A DNA stretch of 5,413 nt from NCBI GenBank assembly GCA_030624945.1, contig JAUXJB010000127.1, positions 1 to 5,413 of the forward strand. Direction: 5' to 3'. Below the pieces are notes generated by a model that was not told the origin of the DNA, did not search any database, and saw only the letters and a list, made by a program, of their open reading frames with translations. The translations under genes and the position numbers were made by a program. Positions 1-5,273 of the stretch are shown one piece after another (the first letter of the stretch is position 1; the number at the start of each line of letters is the position of its first letter). This DNA comes from Deltaproteobacteria bacterium (GTDB lineage: Bacteria; Myxococcota_A; UBA9160; SZUA-336).

Positions 1-1100
1 AGGCCGAAGGGTTCCTCACGGGACTGGATGCCGGCCTCAGCATGCGTCGAGGAGGCCTGATGATCACGGGGCAAGTCAGCGGATCCTTCGGCCTCGATCC
101 CGTATTCGACATCGGCAGCTTCTCGTTTAGCGATGATATCGATGCCCTCACTCAGGTTGCAAACATCGTAGGAGCGGGCACCGATCGCTCCGGATTCTTT
201 ACGAACACCGGTAGCCAGGCGCTTGCCGACATCATCGCAGTCGCGTTGGGCACTTGGAATCAGGATCAGGCCGAGGAGCTCGTGTACCAGGCGGAGCTCG
301 CGGGTCTCGACACTTCGTCGGTAGGGATTCAGGACATGATCTCGCGCGTTGCGACCGCCACGGGAGGTGTGGCCGCGCTGGATCTCTCTCAGAACGCGAG
401 CGGCGTGATCGTGCAGGGCCTCCTGACCGAGGAGATCGGGTTGGGTTACGGCCACTCGCTCTTCGGTGACCGCGTTGGCATCGGCGCGAACGTGAGGGCC
501 GTCTACGGTCAGACGTACTACAGCTTTCTCCAGTACGACGACATCACGGGCACAGACGATCTCATCGATGACATAACGGATTCCAACAACAAGGAGACGA
601 GCCAGCGCGTCGCCCTCGACGTGGGGATCTTGCTCCAACCGAAGGATTGGCTGCGGCTCGGGTTGGTGGCGAGGAATGTCAACAGTCCCGAGTTCAAGAG
701 CAAGGGACCGGATGATGTCGAGCTGGAAGAGCAGATTCGCGCGGGCATAGCGCTCAACGTGCTCCCGAACTGGATTGTCGCCGCGGACATCGATGTCACC
801 GAGAACGAGTCCCAGAACGTCGATGGCTTCGCTTCGCGCATGCTTTCGATCGGCACGGAATTCCGAATCCCGTTTTGGGTGGGGAGTCTTGCGTTACGGG
901 CCGGTGCCCACACGAACCTCGCATCGGAGGGCGACGACGGAGTGACGTTGACCGCCGGTTTCGGCCTTCGCCTTACGCACCTTCGGCTCGACTTTGCAGC
1001 GGGCGCTGCAACCACGCGCGAAGAGCTCGAGGTCGGTGGCTCGGACATCCCGTCTCGCTTGCACTTCTCCGGGGCCCTCCGGTGGGTGTCTGAGTTCTAG
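1..1100 (+). CDS. TraF-like outer-membrane beta-barrel protein (5' end missing)
   Basis: The reading frame is open from the left edge (first full codon at position 3) to TAG at 1098-1100, giving about 365 visible residues. The ATG at 42 is probably internal, because no signal peptide follows it and the frame continues upstream. Seen: a mainly helical stretch at about codons 40-140 (positions 140-430), followed by alternating amphipathic strands typical of a barrel, for example YGHSLFGDRVGIGANVRAVY, then LDVGILLQPKDWLRLGLVAR, WIVAADIDVTE and LTAGFGLRLTHLRLDFAAG. The protein ends in ...WVSEF, and a C-terminal phenylalanine on the last strand is the usual signal for BAM-dependent outer-membrane insertion. 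The order helical insert, 'GYG' strand, 'G..YGQTYY' strand and long barrel resembles PF13729 proteins, which are annotated 'conjugal transfer protein TraF'. That name is misleading: most such genes lie outside conjugation operons and have no proven role. Alternative: another FadL- or PorV-like barrel. The barrel nature is surer than the family. Confidence 0.62.
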   Translation, partial: AEGFLTGLDAGLSMRRGGLMITGQVSGSFGLDPVFDIGSFSFSDDIDALTQVANIVGAGTDRSGFFTNTGSQALADIIAVALGTWNQDQAEELVYQAELAGLDTSSVGIQDMISRVATATGGVAALDLSQNASGVIVQGLLTEEIGLGYGHSLFGDRVGIGANVRAVYGQTYYSFLQYDDITGTDDLIDDITDSNNKETSQRVALDVGILLQPKDWLRLGLVARNVNSPEFKSKGPDDVELEEQIRAGIALNVLPNWIVAADIDVTENESQNVDGFASRMLSIGTEFRIPFWVGSLALRAGAHTNLASEGDDGVTLTAGFGLRLTHLRLDFAAGAATTREELEVGGSDIPSRLHFSGALRWVSEF

Positions 1101-1116
1101 AACGCCTGGCGCGAGA

Positions 1117-1147
1117 GGGCGCCACATGTCCGCGTCGAGTGGCGCCC
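1117..1147. terminator. Hairpin between convergent genes, probable bidirectional terminator
   Basis: GGGCGCCAC (1117-1125) pairs perfectly with GTGGCGCCC (1139-1147) around a 13-nt loop. The hairpin lies 17 bp after the stop of the barrel gene and directly abuts the stop codon of the convergent NAD kinase gene (1148-1150). A strong stem in this position suggests termination from both sides. There is no good T-tract on either side (CTATTG on the + side, TCTCGCG on the - side), so it is not a textbook intrinsic terminator. It could instead protect mRNA 3' ends. Confidence 0.5.
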
Positions 1148-1915
1148 CTATTGAATGAACTGCTCGTTCAGGATCCGTTCCTCGAGACCGTGACCCTTAT
1201 CGAACAGCAGCTTTAGCGAGCAACCGCGATCCTCACGGATCGTGAGCTCTACCACATCCCGGACCTCGCTCGAGTCCGCGACCGAGCTCACGGGGCGCTT
1301 CAAATGGTCCAGGACCTCGATCCGAACCATGGCACCGCGGGGCAGCAAAGCACCGCGCCAGCGGCGCGGTCGGAATGCGCTGATCGGCGTTAGCGCGAGG
1401 ACGCCCGCGTCCAACGGCAGGATGGGGCCGTGAGCCGAGAGGTTGTAGGCGGTGCTTCCCGCCGGGGTCGCCAGGAGCACGCCGTCGCAGATCATCTCCT
1501 TGACCCGCACGATCCCGTCCACGGAGATGCGCAGCTTGGCCGCTTGCCGTGTCTGCCGCAGCATCGAGACCTCGTTGATGGCCGGGAGCTGCAACGTAGC
1601 GCCCGAAGTCGTCTGTGCCTCCATGCGAAGCGGATGGAGCGTCGTCATCTCGGCCTCGGCAATCCGATCCAACAGGCCGTCTTCTTCGTAGTCGTTCATC
1701 AAGAAGCCGACCGTGCCCCTGTTCATGCCGTAGATGGGCACCTGACGCTCCATGGTCCGGTGTAAGGTGTGGAGCATGTACCCGTCCCCGCCCAGGGCGA
1801 CGATGACCTCGGCCTCTTCCAGGCACTTGCTTGCATAGCGGGCCTGCAGTCTCTTGAGCGAGGTCTGGGCGATCTCGGCATCGCTGGCGACGAAGGCGAT
1901 TCGATCGACGTTCAT
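1148..1915 (-). CDS. nadK: NAD kinase (ATP-NAD kinase)
   Basis: Phosphorylates NAD+ to NADP+ in the cytosol, the only de novo route to NADP(H). With the ATG at 1915 it has 255 residues. Motifs in order: GGDG at 42-45 (nucleotide-binding and catalytic Asp), [12 protein letters not shown] at 63-74, the NE motif at 114-115 (INEVSMLRQ), and the active-site block [20 protein letters not shown] at 143-162. The last third is the usual beta-rich NAD-binding domain. Length and the '[10 protein letters not shown]' block match the short alphaproteobacterial-like type rather than the roughly 290-residue E. coli type. The ATG at 1915 matches where family members begin ([11 protein letters not shown]), but it has only a weak ribosome-binding site. 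An in-frame GTG at 1984 would add 23 Gly/Ser/Pro/Ala-rich residues and is preceded by GGAG (complement of 1991-1994) at a 6-nt spacing, so a 278-residue form is possible. The gene runs divergently from the HAD gene and convergently with the barrel gene. Function is nearly certain; the start is not. Confidence 0.95.
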   Translation of the reverse strand: MNVDRIAFVASDAEIAQTSLKRLQARYASKCLEEAEVIVALGGDGYMLHTLHRTMERQVPIYGMNRGTVGFLMNDYEEDGLLDRIAEAEMTTLHPLRMEAQTTSGATLQLPAINEVSMLRQTRQAAKLRISVDGIVRVKEMICDGVLLATPAGSTAYNLSAHGPILPLDAGVLALTPISAFRPRRWRGALLPRGAMVRIEVLDHLKRPVSSVADSSEVRDVVELTIREDRGCSLKLLFDKGHGLEERILNEQFIQ

Positions 1916-1973
1916 GGATCCGCTTGTGCCGTGTCCCGTGCCCGGGCTGCTCCCCGCAGCTCCGGGCGCAAGA

Positions 1974-1979
1974 GTGTAC
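1974..1979 (-). promoter_or_regulatory. Possible -10 box for nadK
   Basis: The minus strand reads TACACT here, a 4/6 match to TATAAT. Transcription would begin near 1966, between the GTG (1984) and ATG (1915) start candidates, and so would favour the ATG. No convincing -35 box lies 16-18 bp upstream, and a 4/6 hexamer can occur by chance, so this is weak. Confidence 0.2.
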
Positions 1980-2026
1980 CCCACCCGGCTCTCCGCGCCG
2001 ATCGCGGCCCTCCGGAATTCCCCGCT

Positions 2027-2057
2027 CCGACAGCGTGATCCCCATACCCGCTACACT
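2027..2057 (+). promoter_or_regulatory. Possible promoter of the HAD gene (leaderless?)
   Basis: CCGACA (2027-2032, 4/6 to TTGACA) and TACACT (2052-2057, 4/6 to TATAAT) are separated by 19 bp, slightly long. TACACT ends 6 bp before the ATG at 2064, so transcription from it would start at or next to the start codon. The lack of any Shine-Dalgarno sequence before that ATG fits a leaderless mRNA. The evidence is limited to these weak matches. Confidence 0.25.
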
Positions 2058-2063
2058 GGCGCA

Positions 2064-2714
2064 ATGGGGTTTTCCGCGGTGATATTCGACCTCGGTGGCG
2101 TCGTGCTGGGTTCGCCTTTGCACGCCATAGCCCGCTACGAACGGAGAATCGACATCCCGGGAGGGTTCATCAACCGCGTGATCGTCGACGCGGGTGCGGA
2201 AGGCGCCTGGTCCCGCCTCGAGCGCGGAGAGATCCTGGTCGACCGCTTCTATGACGAGTTCGATCGCGAGTGTGCGGAGGCGGGAAACGCGATCTCGGCT
2301 CGGGACATGATGGCGGGAATTGCGGAGAGTGGCGGTCCGCGGCCGCAGATGATCGCGGCGATCCAAACCATTCGCGAGCGGGGGTTGCGCGTTGCGGCAC
2401 TCACGAACAACTGGGCATCGGAGAACCGAGGCGATGGGGGGAGCGGGGGGCTCCGGCGGTTGTTTCACGTGTTCGTCGAGTCCAGCGTCGTCGGGCTGAG
2501 CAAGCCCGATCCCAGGATCTATCGTCACGTCTGCTCCGAGCTCGAGGTGGAGCCCCGCGCGGCCGTCTTTCTGGACGACATCGGACGCAATCTGAAGACG
2601 GCGCGAGAGCTCGGCATGAGGACGATCAAGGTCGAAGATCCGGATCTGGCGCTCGGCGAGCTAGAGACCGCCCTCGGGTTCAAGCTGCGATCGGAGCCCC
2701 GGCTGCCGAGCTAG
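2064..2714 (+). CDS. HAD-IA family hydrolase (ACAD10 / epoxide hydrolase N-terminal type)
   Basis: A 216-residue haloacid dehalogenase superfamily protein, probably a cytosolic phosphatase for a small metabolite; the substrate cannot be told from sequence. Motif I is VIFDLGGVVL (6-15) with Asp9 as the likely nucleophile. The usual second Asp (DxD) is Gly11, as in other 'DLGGV/DLGNV' members such as the YihX type. A helical C1 cap follows at about 20-90, with the family-typical GAWSRLERGEI (47-57). Motif II is ALTNNW (112-117), with Thr114 in the Ser/Thr position. Motif III is GLSKPDPRIY (144-153), with Lys147. Motif IV is VFLDDIGRNLKTARELGMRT (168-187), with Asp171-Asp172. Length is normal for the subfamily. 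I chose the ATG at 2064 because motif I follows at once; the frame is open for 70 codons upstream, but that part lies over nadK and its leader. No Shine-Dalgarno is visible. The last 54 bp overlap the 3' end of the convergent methyltransferase gene. Confidence 0.9.
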   Translation: MGFSAVIFDLGGVVLGSPLHAIARYERRIDIPGGFINRVIVDAGAEGAWSRLERGEILVDRFYDEFDRECAEAGNAISARDMMAGIAESGGPRPQMIAAIQTIRERGLRVAALTNNWASENRGDGGSGGLRRLFHVFVESSVVGLSKPDPRIYRHVCSELEVEPRAAVFLDDIGRNLKTARELGMRTIKVEDPDLALGELETALGFKLRSEPRLPS

Positions 2715-3476
2715 AGGCGCATTTCTCAGCAGGCGGTAGCGGTTCAGCGCGCCGCCTCGACCATCGCTGGCGTAAGAGTCCAGCGGCTCCAGGTCGATGT
2801 GTGCCAGCAGGTCGCGCTCTTCCGCGGGGTCTACCCAGTGGCAGTAGCGGATCGGCCCACTGCCGCGGTCTCCCCAGCGAAGCAATGTGTCTCCCGGCTC
2901 CAGCTGGCGGGGATCGATGGGCCACGGCGAGTGCCGATTGTATTCGGGCACGCCGACCTGCTTGCCCGCGAAGCGGGCGTGCGCACCGAAGTCCCAGAAC
3001 GCGAGTGCGAGAAGGCCCCGCGGCGCAACGCGCTGGGCGAGTCGTTCCAGCAACTCGCGGCGCCGCGCTTTTCCCGGGATGTGGTGCAGGATGCCGAACG
3101 CGGCCACGCAATCGTAGGTCTCGGACGTCCCCGCGGCGGGCAGGGGCTCCTCGACCAGGTCCCGTTGCTCGAATTCCGCCGCCACGCGGGGGATGCTTCT
3201 GCCGCGAGCAGCAGCCAACAAGCTGGCGCTCGCGTCGATCCCCCGGTACACAAGAGGGCGCGTCAGAGCATCGGATAGAAAGCGCGCGAACCGGGCGTTT
3301 CCGCAGCCGATGTCCAGGACGGAGAGGGAGCTCGGACACCCCGCCTGTGCGAGATGCGGCAGGATACGCCGCCAGCCGGGCCAGGGATCGCCACGCGTTT
3401 CCTCGAAACTTCTGGCGTGGTCGCGGTAGAAGGTGCGGTTCAGGGCGTTGAGGGCGAGCGCGGTTTCTTCGTTCAC
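2661..3476 (-). CDS. Class I SAM methyltransferase, Trm9/ALKBH8-like (predicted tRNA wobble-uridine methyltransferase)
   Basis: A 271-residue Rossmann-fold SAM-dependent methyltransferase. Motif I is VLDIGCGNARF (53-63), the acidic SAM-ribose position is GIDAS (79-83), and motif IV with following helix is CVAAFGILHHIPG (123-135), then RVAPRGLLALAFWDFG (149-164). Several features recall eukaryotic Trm9/ALKBH8, which methylate cm5U34 of tRNA to mcm5U34. The N-terminus NRTFYRDHARSFEETRGDPW (13-32) parallels 'VY..IA.HFS.TR..PWP'. GCGN and 'ILHH' parallel 'IGCGNGKYL' and 'VIHHF'. The W after the motif after IV (FWDF) parallels 'YVWA'. The C-terminus GDTLLRW...IRYCHW...LDSYASDGRGGALNRYRLL parallels 'DVLVPW...HRYYHVF...SYYDQGNWCVIL'. 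It lacks the AlkB and RRM domains of ALKBH8. The start is the GTG at 3476, the only start that fits the family N-terminus; extending to 3692 would run over elp3. It has no clear Shine-Dalgarno. It is divergent from elp3, which makes the presumed substrate cm5U34. The alternative is a methyltransferase on another substrate. The fold is certain, the subfamily likely, and the substrate inferred. Confidence 0.85.
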   Translation of the reverse strand: MNEETALALNALNRTFYRDHARSFEETRGDPWPGWRRILPHLAQAGCPSSLSVLDIGCGNARFARFLSDALTRPLVYRGIDASASLLAAARGRSIPRVAAEFEQRDLVEEPLPAAGTSETYDCVAAFGILHHIPGKARRRELLERLAQRVAPRGLLALAFWDFGAHARFAGKQVGVPEYNRHSPWPIDPRQLEPGDTLLRWGDRGSGPIRYCHWVDPAEERDLLAHIDLEPLDSYASDGRGGALNRYRLLRNAPLARQPGLRSQLEPEGGL

Positions 3477-3500
3477 GTGCGATCTGGGAGGCCGGTGGAA
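3477..3500. promoter_or_regulatory. 24-bp divergent start region between the methyltransferase gene and elp3, with elp3 ribosome-binding site
   Basis: Only 24 bp separate the GTG (3476, -) from the ATG of elp3 (3501, +). GGGAG at 3486-3490 is a plausible ribosome-binding site for elp3, with a longish 10-nt spacer, and it supports the ATG at 3501. On the minus strand the same bases read CTCCC, so the methyltransferase has no ribosome-binding site here. There is no room for a promoter, so promoters for both genes must reach into the opposite coding sequence. I found no convincing -35/-10 pair in the flanks. Confidence 0.45.
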
Positions 3501-5273
3501 ATGAAGACGGGCGGAGCCGCCCGACAAAGCTTTGATCCCCAGCGCTACGAGCGCGATCTGCTCTGTATCCTCTCCGAGGTTCGACCGCTTCCCGCGGTCT
3601 CGCAGCGCGATCTGCAGAGAATCTTGCGCAAGTACCCGCGCGACGGCAAGGGCTTCTTCTCGCGCTCCGAGCTGATCGCGGGCTTCCGCCACCTCGCGCG
3701 AGGGCAGGGCTGGGACGATGAGGCGAGCTTCGTCCGGAAGCTCCGCAAACGTCGCATACGTACACTTAGTGGTGTTACCCCCGTTACCGTCCTGACCAAA
3801 CCGTTCCCCTGTCCCGGTCGGTGCATCTTCTGTCCCAGCGACGTGCGCATGCCCAAGAGCTATCTGTCGTTAGAGCCGGGTGCCCAGCGAGCTGCCCAGC
3901 AGGGCTTCGATCCCTATTTGCAGACGCGCGTCCGGCTGCAGGCGTATCACGAGCTCGGCCATCCCACCGACAAGATCGAGCTGATCGTTCTCGGCGGCAC
4001 GTGGTCGTTCTATCCCGAGCCGTATCGCGTCTGGTTCATCAAGCGCTGCCTCGATGCGCTGAACGACTTCTCGGGGGCGGATCCGGCTACCGCTCCGGAG
4101 CACGCCCCTCTCCGCGACCCGGGGGAACCCTCCGAATCGGTGCACGGAGGTCTGGGAGGTGCCTCCTACAACCAGGTCGTCTCCAGCCACCTGCGGCGCC
4201 GTCTCCAGGGCGCGCTCGTCGGCGACTGGGAGCGGGCGGAGTGGGAGGATCTGGAGGCCACACAACGCCGGAACGAAGGGGCGAGGTGTCGGGCGGTCGG
4301 CATCTCGCTCGAGACGCGTCCGGATCAGGTCACGCGCGAGGAGGTGGTAACGCTCCGCCGTCTCGGTGCCACCAAGGTCCAGATCGGGGTGCAGAGCCTT
4401 CAGGACAGCGTGCTGGCCCTGAACGAGCGCGGTCACGATGTGTCCCTCTCGCGCAGGGCGATCGGCCTTCTACGTGGCGCCGGCTTCAAGATCCACGTGC
4501 ACTGGATGCCGAATCTCTACGGCTCTACCCCACAGGCGGATGTGGAGGATTTCGATCGCCTCTTCGACGACCCGGCCATCCGACCCGACGAGCTGAAGAT
4601 CTACCCGTGCAGCCTGATCGAGAGCGCCGAGCTGATGCGTCACTACCGAGCGGGGTCCTGGCGTCCGTATGCGCGCGAGGAGCTCATCGAGATTCTCGAG
4701 CACGCGCTCCTGCGCACTCCCGCCTATTGCCGGGTGACGCGCGTGATCCGGGACATCTCCGCCAGCGACATCGTGGTGGGCAACCGGACCGCCAATCTGC
4801 GGGAGGTCGTGGAGGAGCGGCTCGCGGCGCAGGGTCGGCAGCTGCAGGAGATCCGGAGTCGAGAGATCCGCTCGGGCGAGGTCGACGACTCGCGCGCGCT
4901 GCTCGAGGAGAGAGCTACCTACGAGACGTCGGTCGGTCTTGAGCGCTTCCTGACCGTCACGACCGCGGGCGATCGGCTGCTGGGCTTTCTGCGCCTGATG
5001 CTGCCGAAGCAGCCGGCGTTCATCGAGGAGATTCGCGAGAGCGCGATGATTCGGGAGGTCCACGTCTACGGGGAGGTGGCCGGGATCGGCGAGCCCGCGG
5101 GCGCGCGCTCGCAGCACAGGGGTTTCGGTCGCCGTCTCGTCGCCCGCGCGGCGGAGCTCGCCAGGGGCGCCGGCTACAGCGATCTCGCCGTCATCTCCGC
5201 GATCGGCACCCGGTCCTACTACGCGCGTCTAGGATTCACGCGCGGCCGACTCTACCAGCACCTGCGGTTATAG
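3501..5273 (+). CDS. elp3: Elp3: tRNA U34 carboxymethyltransferase (radical SAM/GNAT enzyme)
   Basis: Catalyses carboxymethylation of wobble uridine (cm5U34) in tRNA from acetyl-CoA and SAM. It has 590 residues, full length with some excess over the roughly 550 of eukaryotic Elp3. Order: an N-terminal basic helical region (about 1-90, probably tRNA-binding), ending LRKRRIRTLSGVTPVTVLTK, equivalent to 'KPVRTASGIAVVAVM' in yeast. The radical SAM cluster is Cys104-x3-Cys108-x2-Cys111 (CPGRCIFCP), followed by RMPKSYLSLEPGAQRA, IELIVLGGTWSFYP (159-172), GISLETRPDQVT, TKVQIGVQS (291-299), RGHDVS and DELKIYPC (363-370). A linker follows with RSREI (452-456). The C-terminal GNAT domain has REVHVYG (518-524), the acetyl-CoA loop QHRGFG (538-543) and GTRSYYARLGF (569-579), with Tyr573-Tyr574. 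The ATG at 3501 is preceded by GGGAG and followed by FDPQRYERDLL, a normal bacterial Elp3 beginning; an ATG at 3354 would overlap the methyltransferase. Stand-alone Elp3 without Elp1/2/4-6 is known in bacteria and archaea. Odd points are an insert at about 190-262 and no CxCxxC at the linker. Confidence 0.96.
   Translation: MKTGGAARQSFDPQRYERDLLCILSEVRPLPAVSQRDLQRILRKYPRDGKGFFSRSELIAGFRHLARGQGWDDEASFVRKLRKRRIRTLSGVTPVTVLTKPFPCPGRCIFCPSDVRMPKSYLSLEPGAQRAAQQGFDPYLQTRVRLQAYHELGHPTDKIELIVLGGTWSFYPEPYRVWFIKRCLDALNDFSGADPATAPEHAPLRDPGEPSESVHGGLGGASYNQVVSSHLRRRLQGALVGDWERAEWEDLEATQRRNEGARCRAVGISLETRPDQVTREEVVTLRRLGATKVQIGVQSLQDSVLALNERGHDVSLSRRAIGLLRGAGFKIHVHWMPNLYGSTPQADVEDFDRLFDDPAIRPDELKIYPCSLIESAELMRHYRAGSWRPYAREELIEILEHALLRTPAYCRVTRVIRDISASDIVVGNRTANLREVVEERLAAQGRQLQEIRSREIRSGEVDDSRALLEERATYETSVGLERFLTVTTAGDRLLGFLRLMLPKQPAFIEEIRESAMIREVHVYGEVAGIGEPAGARSQHRGFGRRLVARAAELARGAGYSDLAVISAIGTRSYYARLGFTRGRLYQHLRL

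Noticed and set aside
1..1100. A conjugation or plasmid transfer locus, suggested by the TraF-like barrel
   Set aside because: No other transfer gene is present, and the PF13729-type name does not by itself indicate conjugation. The neighbours are housekeeping-like.
1233..2528. Long open frame on the minus strand (431 codons) across nadK and the HAD gene
   Set aside because: It overlaps two well-recognised genes, its translation is rich in Arg/Gly/His/Pro with no domain pattern, and it is the usual off-frame opening of GC-rich DNA.
2691..2709. Palindromic AGCCCCGGCT at the HAD gene end, and the same 10-mer after elp3 (about 5284-5293)
   Set aside because: The stem is only 4-8 bp with a two-base loop and no T-tract, and it lies within coding sequence at both places. 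A GC-rich 10-mer twice in 5 kb is not compelling.
2657..2716. Direct repeat CGAGCTAGAG at 2657-2666 and 2707-2716
   Set aside because: It is ten bases only, contained in the overlap of two gene ends, with each copy containing a stop codon for a different strand. Probably chance.
2270..3451. Plus-strand 393-codon frame across the HAD gene and the methyltransferase
   Set aside because: The translation is Arg/Gly/Ser/Pro-rich low-complexity sequence, a shadow of the HAD gene and the antisense of the methyltransferase.
3354..3500. Upstream ATG (3354) as an extended N-terminus of Elp3
   Set aside because: It would add 49 residues lying over the conserved N-terminal part of the methyltransferase, with no Elp3-like content, whereas the ATG at 3501 has a ribosome-binding site and a normal family start.
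3821..4942. 373-codon plus-strand frame inside elp3
   Set aside because: It lies wholly within elp3 in another frame and has an Arg/Ala/Gly-rich composition, while the elp3 frame holds all the motifs.
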